DNA from: Caldicellulosiruptor acetigenus
GTDB taxonomy: Bacteria > Bacillota > Thermoanaerobacteria > Caldicellulosiruptorales > Caldicellulosiruptoraceae
Reading direction: 5' to 3'
DNA: 64,000 bases
Assembly (NCBI RefSeq): GCF_026914305.1
Contig: NZ_CP113866.1
Location: 186,001-250,000 of the forward strand
Made by a program: the position numbers and the translations under genes. The notes under the pieces are model-generated. The model did not search any database and was not told where the DNA came from. It was given only the letters and a program-made list of their open reading frames with translations. This document shows, one piece after another, positions 60,937 to 64,000 of the stretch (the first letter of the stretch is position 1; each line of letters starts with the position of its first letter).

Positions 60937-63900
60937 ATGATAAAAGGGAAGATGAAAATAACAACCTTATACAGACTAATAAGCAGGGTAGTTTTGATTT
61001 TGTTTTTTTTGACGCTCATTCCTGCAAATATCCAAGGTGCTCAGGAGTATATAGCAAGCAGCAGCTACAGCAGGATGGCTAAAAATACCCAAATTGTGAA
61101 CTTGCCTCAAAATGCCTTGTCAAGAGATGCGTTTTTGTTTTTGTCATCTCTTGGATTTTTCAATACAGTTGCAAGACAGAAGATAAACCCTTCTGATACG
61201 CTGTCAAAGGAAGAGGCGCTGGCTGTAATTTTAAACAGCACGGGAAGACAGCAGGATGCTTTTGTGAGGGCTGAAAAGCTGGAGTTAAAAAGGCCATCAG
61301 GTCAGAAGCTTGTAAAGCCATACAACTATCTTTATCTTGGGTATATTCAGCTTGCATATGATATGAAAATTTTGTCTAAAAAAGAATATCAGGATGCAAT
61401 GGCGCAGGTTCAGCCAAGTGAAAAAGAACATGAGAAGATGACCCAGCAGCTGATGAAGAAAAATGATGATACCATTGCAAAAGCTGTGTATGAAGGAAGA
61501 CCATATTCATATGACGATTTGATATTTGTAAGGTCCGGACCTGCAACTCGACAGGAAGTCTGCTTGTGGGTTGTAAAGGCATTCAAAATACCTATTTCTT
61601 ATGAGAATTTAGCTAAAACTTACCCTGATTATGATAAAATAGACAGCAAGTTTTTAAGTTCAGTAAATACTCTTTTGAAAAATGGTGCTCTTGTTGGAAG
61701 GTCTGATGGATATCTTCATCCAGACGACTACATAACATATGAAGAGCTGGCATTTATCCTCGGAAGTCTCAAACCAAATATCTTGAGCGCAAATGGACTA
61801 AAAGAGGTAAAGCTTGAGATAAAAGATATTCAGAAGTTTAATAGCGATAAAATGGTTTTAGTCTGTGAAGATGACAACGGAAATGATATAAATATTACAG
61901 TCAGCCCTGGTAAACAGGATTTTGGAGTAATAGCAAATGGCAATTTTTTGAGCTCTTCCTATCTTCAAAAATGGGACTATGTAGCCTTTTATGTAAATGG
62001 CAAAAACGAGGTTGTGCTGGCCAGCATTTTGCAAAGGCCTGGTCAGGAAAACATAAAAGGTGTAATATCCAAGATTGACCATAAAAAGACGACATTTTCA
62101 CTAAAACTGCCGGATGGTAAAGTTTACAATCTTGTTTTGAATCCCAAAGCTACAATCTATGATGCAAACTCAGGAAAGAGTTTAAACTTTTCAGAATTGA
62201 ATGTAGGAAATCTTGTACAGGTTAAGGTCCAAAAAGACAGGGCAGATGCCATAACTTTGCTTTCGCTTGACAGCCCTGAAATAACAAGAGTGCAGGGGAT
62301 AATCTCAAGGATATCAAAGGACAAGATTGTCCTCAATCAAAACGGAGTGTTAACAGAGTATCTTCTTTCGCCGGACACAGTCTACATTGACAAAGGCGAT
62401 TTTTCAAGAGTTCTTACAAAAAATGATTTTTATGAGGGAATGAAAGTTTTGGCAGGTACAGCTTGTGGGTATGTACAGTATCTCAGCACCACGTTTGATG
62501 AGAAATCTGAAGATATAGTTTCCGGTATTTTGCACGAGGTAGATTCAAACTTGGGGTATCTTGAGATTTACAACCAGGAAGGCAACAAAAAGAGCTACAG
62601 GTTTTCAAAAAAGCTTGGGCTAAAAGTTAAAAAGGATGGTCAAAATGCTTCTTTAGACAGCCTTTTGCCAGGCGATGTTGTTTTCCTATATTTTAGTGGC
62701 GATTTTGTGCGCACAGTCACAGCAAGTTCAAACCTGCAGCAGAAGATTACAAAGATTGAAAATGTTGTAAGAAACCTTGCAACTGGTCTTCCGCAGAAGA
62801 TAATTGTCAATATTGATGGGAGAATATACGGACCGTATGAAATAAATAGCGACGTTGAGATTATAAAAAACGGCATGCCAGCAGCTTTAAAGGATGTTGT
62901 GCCAGGTCAGTATGTGAAGCTCACAGGAAGTTTTTATGGAAGCTCAGCGTACATCCGAAAGATAGAGATATCAGGAAATGAATATGTAAAAAATATCTAC
63001 ATCGCAAAAGGAACGGTCAATGGAGATGCTTTATATCTTTCTGACATCCAGATTTTAAGAAACAACGCATTTGAACCGCTATACACCTGGCTTTCTTTCA
63101 AGATTCCGTCTGATTTGACATTCATTTTAGATGGCAGTCCTCAATCACCACTTTCAAAGCTGCAAAACTTACCTGTTGTAGTTGTGACAAAAGAAAGGTT
63201 TTCACAGGAGGTTTTGGACACCGTTGTGGCAATATCAAGAGGGGCTTTTACCAAGATACAGGGCGAGGTGAGCATGACATCTTCAAATTCGGTAGTGGTA
63301 TCTGGAAATAGGTATTCAATAGGAAACAAAACGTACACCATTTCAAACGGGCTTTTGACCCCTGCAAACTTCAAGGTTGGAGATGAAATAATTGGTGTTG
63401 CAAGCCAAGACAGCCTTGTTGTTGCAAAGAAGCTACAAGGCATCTCAAAACCCATATTTGTTCGCGGGCAGGTGCTTGATGTTTCAGAGCTTGAATATAT
63501 CACTGTGAAAGACTATGTCTATTTAGATAGTCAGAGAGGATGGCAGTATGTTCCGAGCAAGCTAACTCTTCTTTACGATACACAGACAGTTTTGTGTGAT
63601 GTATATGGCCTTGGCAGTCCGAAAGACATATTGAACCTGAAAAACAATAGTGTGTATATCATTCACAATGGTAAGTACGCAAATGTTATAATTGATGCAA
63701 GCTTTGGTGGATACATTGTCACAGGTGTAGTTGGCAAGGATATGAAGATTCTAAATGTCCAGTACAACGATATGATGACCCAGACATGGAACAAAATTGA
63801 TAAAAGTTTTACCCTTGACACCACACAAGCAATTTTGCTGGATGCGAATGGAAATTTGAGAGCTGAAGCGCCCCAGTTTGGTGACAGGGTTTTGTTGCTT

Positions 63901-63969
63901 GTCCCTCAGAACAGTTTTGACCTGTCAAAGTCAAGTATTTCACCTACAGTTGTGCTTGTAAACTACTGA
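60937..63969 (+). CDS. Large exported protein with SLH-like segments and beta repeats
   Basis: A 1010-aa protein. Signal sequence at residues about 16-34 (VVLILFFLTLIPANIQG). Two regions look like S-layer-homology repeats: about 65-105 (FLFLSSLGFFN, LSKEEALAVIL) and about 225-285 (SVNTLLKNGALVGRSDGYLH, ITYEELAFIL). From about 300 onward, repeated 70-80 residue beta-rich units occur (VKGVISKIDHKKTTFSL, VQGIISRISKDKIVLNQNG, VSGILHEVDSN), like DUF5666/OB-type repeats. It may attach to the cell wall and form surface structure. Start ATG 60937 has GGGGGAT upstream. No catalytic motif seen. Confidence 0.72.
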   Translation: MIKGKMKITTLYRLISRVVLILFFLTLIPANIQGAQEYIASSSYSRMAKNTQIVNLPQNALSRDAFLFLSSLGFFNTVARQKINPSDTLSKEEALAVILNSTGRQQDAFVRAEKLELKRPSGQKLVKPYNYLYLGYIQLAYDMKILSKKEYQDAMAQVQPSEKEHEKMTQQLMKKNDDTIAKAVYEGRPYSYDDLIFVRSGPATRQEVCLWVVKAFKIPISYENLAKTYPDYDKIDSKFLSSVNTLLKNGALVGRSDGYLHPDDYITYEELAFILGSLKPNILSANGLKEVKLEIKDIQKFNSDKMVLVCEDDNGNDINITVSPGKQDFGVIANGNFLSSSYLQKWDYVAFYVNGKNEVVLASILQRPGQENIKGVISKIDHKKTTFSLKLPDGKVYNLVLNPKATIYDANSGKSLNFSELNVGNLVQVKVQKDRADAITLLSLDSPEITRVQGIISRISKDKIVLNQNGVLTEYLLSPDTVYIDKGDFSRVLTKNDFYEGMKVLAGTACGYVQYLSTTFDEKSEDIVSGILHEVDSNLGYLEIYNQEGNKKSYRFSKKLGLKVKKDGQNASLDSLLPGDVVFLYFSGDFVRTVTASSNLQQKITKIENVVRNLATGLPQKIIVNIDGRIYGPYEINSDVEIIKNGMPAALKDVVPGQYVKLTGSFYGSSAYIRKIEISGNEYVKNIYIAKGTVNGDALYLSDIQILRNNAFEPLYTWLSFKIPSDLTFILDGSPQSPLSKLQNLPVVVVTKERFSQEVLDTVVAISRGAFTKIQGEVSMTSSNSVVVSGNRYSIGNKTYTISNGLLTPANFKVGDEIIGVASQDSLVVAKKLQGISKPIFVRGQVLDVSELEYITVKDYVYLDSQRGWQYVPSKLTLLYDTQTVLCDVYGLGSPKDILNLKNNSVYIIHNGKYANVIIDASFGGYIVTGVVGKDMKILNVQYNDMMTQTWNKIDKSFTLDTTQAILLDANGNLRAEAPQFGDRVLLLVPQNSFDLSKSSISPTVVLVNY

Positions 63970-64000
63970 AAGTTTTTGCTATAAAAGGGGGATGTTTAGA

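Overview
The window looks like the chromosome of an anaerobic, thermophilic, plant-degrading Firmicute, most like Caldicellulosiruptor. Reasons: AT-rich DNA, strong AGGAGG ribosome sites, frequent TTG and GTG starts, dense pectin and hemicellulose genes, a split archaeal-type glutamate synthase and Gram-positive regulators (DeoR, IclR, GntR/YtrA, GlpP). The genus call is inference; no 16S or database search was possible.

Layout. 0-1.2 kb: pectin methylesterase without a signal peptide. 1.4-8.4 kb: an operon under a DeoR regulator (FGGY kinase, class II aldolase, TIM-barrel isomerase, 2-hydroxyacid dehydrogenase) for an unidentified sugar or sugar acid, split by a 1.85-kb insertion sequence. 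8.6-15.4 kb: an IclR regulator and a complete cytoplasmic route from unsaturated oligogalacturonate to pyruvate and glyceraldehyde-3-phosphate (KDPG aldolase, KDG kinase, KduI, KduD), then GH105 and GH28 enzymes. 15.7-18.8 kb: GH2 beta-galactosidase on the minus strand. 18.9-23.7 kb: Gld-type ABC exporter operon. 23.8-28.5 kb: coiled-coil protein, Ca/Na exchanger-like protein, and a P-type cation ATPase behind what reads as a yybP-ykoY manganese riboswitch with its terminator. 28.5-28.8 kb: small cupin with an apparent frameshift. 29.2-34.3 kb: five-gene split glutamate synthase. 34.4-36.5 kb: HD-domain protein and LctP-type lactate permease. 36.7-39.0 kb: GH3 glycosidase behind a candidate cre site.

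39.6-54.3 kb is the most interesting block. It seems more AT-rich than its surroundings and combines the antiterminator GlpP, a three-gene ABC sugar importer behind a consensus promoter and a leader terminator, an exported pancreatic-lipase-like enzyme, a second GH2 beta-galactosidase, glycerol kinase, a GlpA/GlpB/DUF1667 glycerol-3-phosphate oxidation set, and a monoacylglycerol-lipase-like hydrolase. Together these would deacylate plant galactolipids outside the cell, import galactosylglycerol, split it, and burn the glycerol. I propose a galactolipid/galactosylglycerol utilisation locus; this is inference from gene content. The glycerol kinase gene carries an apparent small frameshifting deletion near its 3' end, so the pathway may be damaged in this strain.

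54.3-58.9 kb: a truncated gene, then a GntR/YtrA-controlled ABC operon with a permease fragment. 59.1-64.0 kb: TraX-like membrane protein, tRNA-dihydrouridine synthase, and a large exported protein with S-layer-homology-like segments. Gene remnants (a LUD-domain piece, an SLH piece, a permease tail, a truncated extracellular-type protein) mark repeated small losses. No rRNA, tRNA or CRISPR array was recognised.
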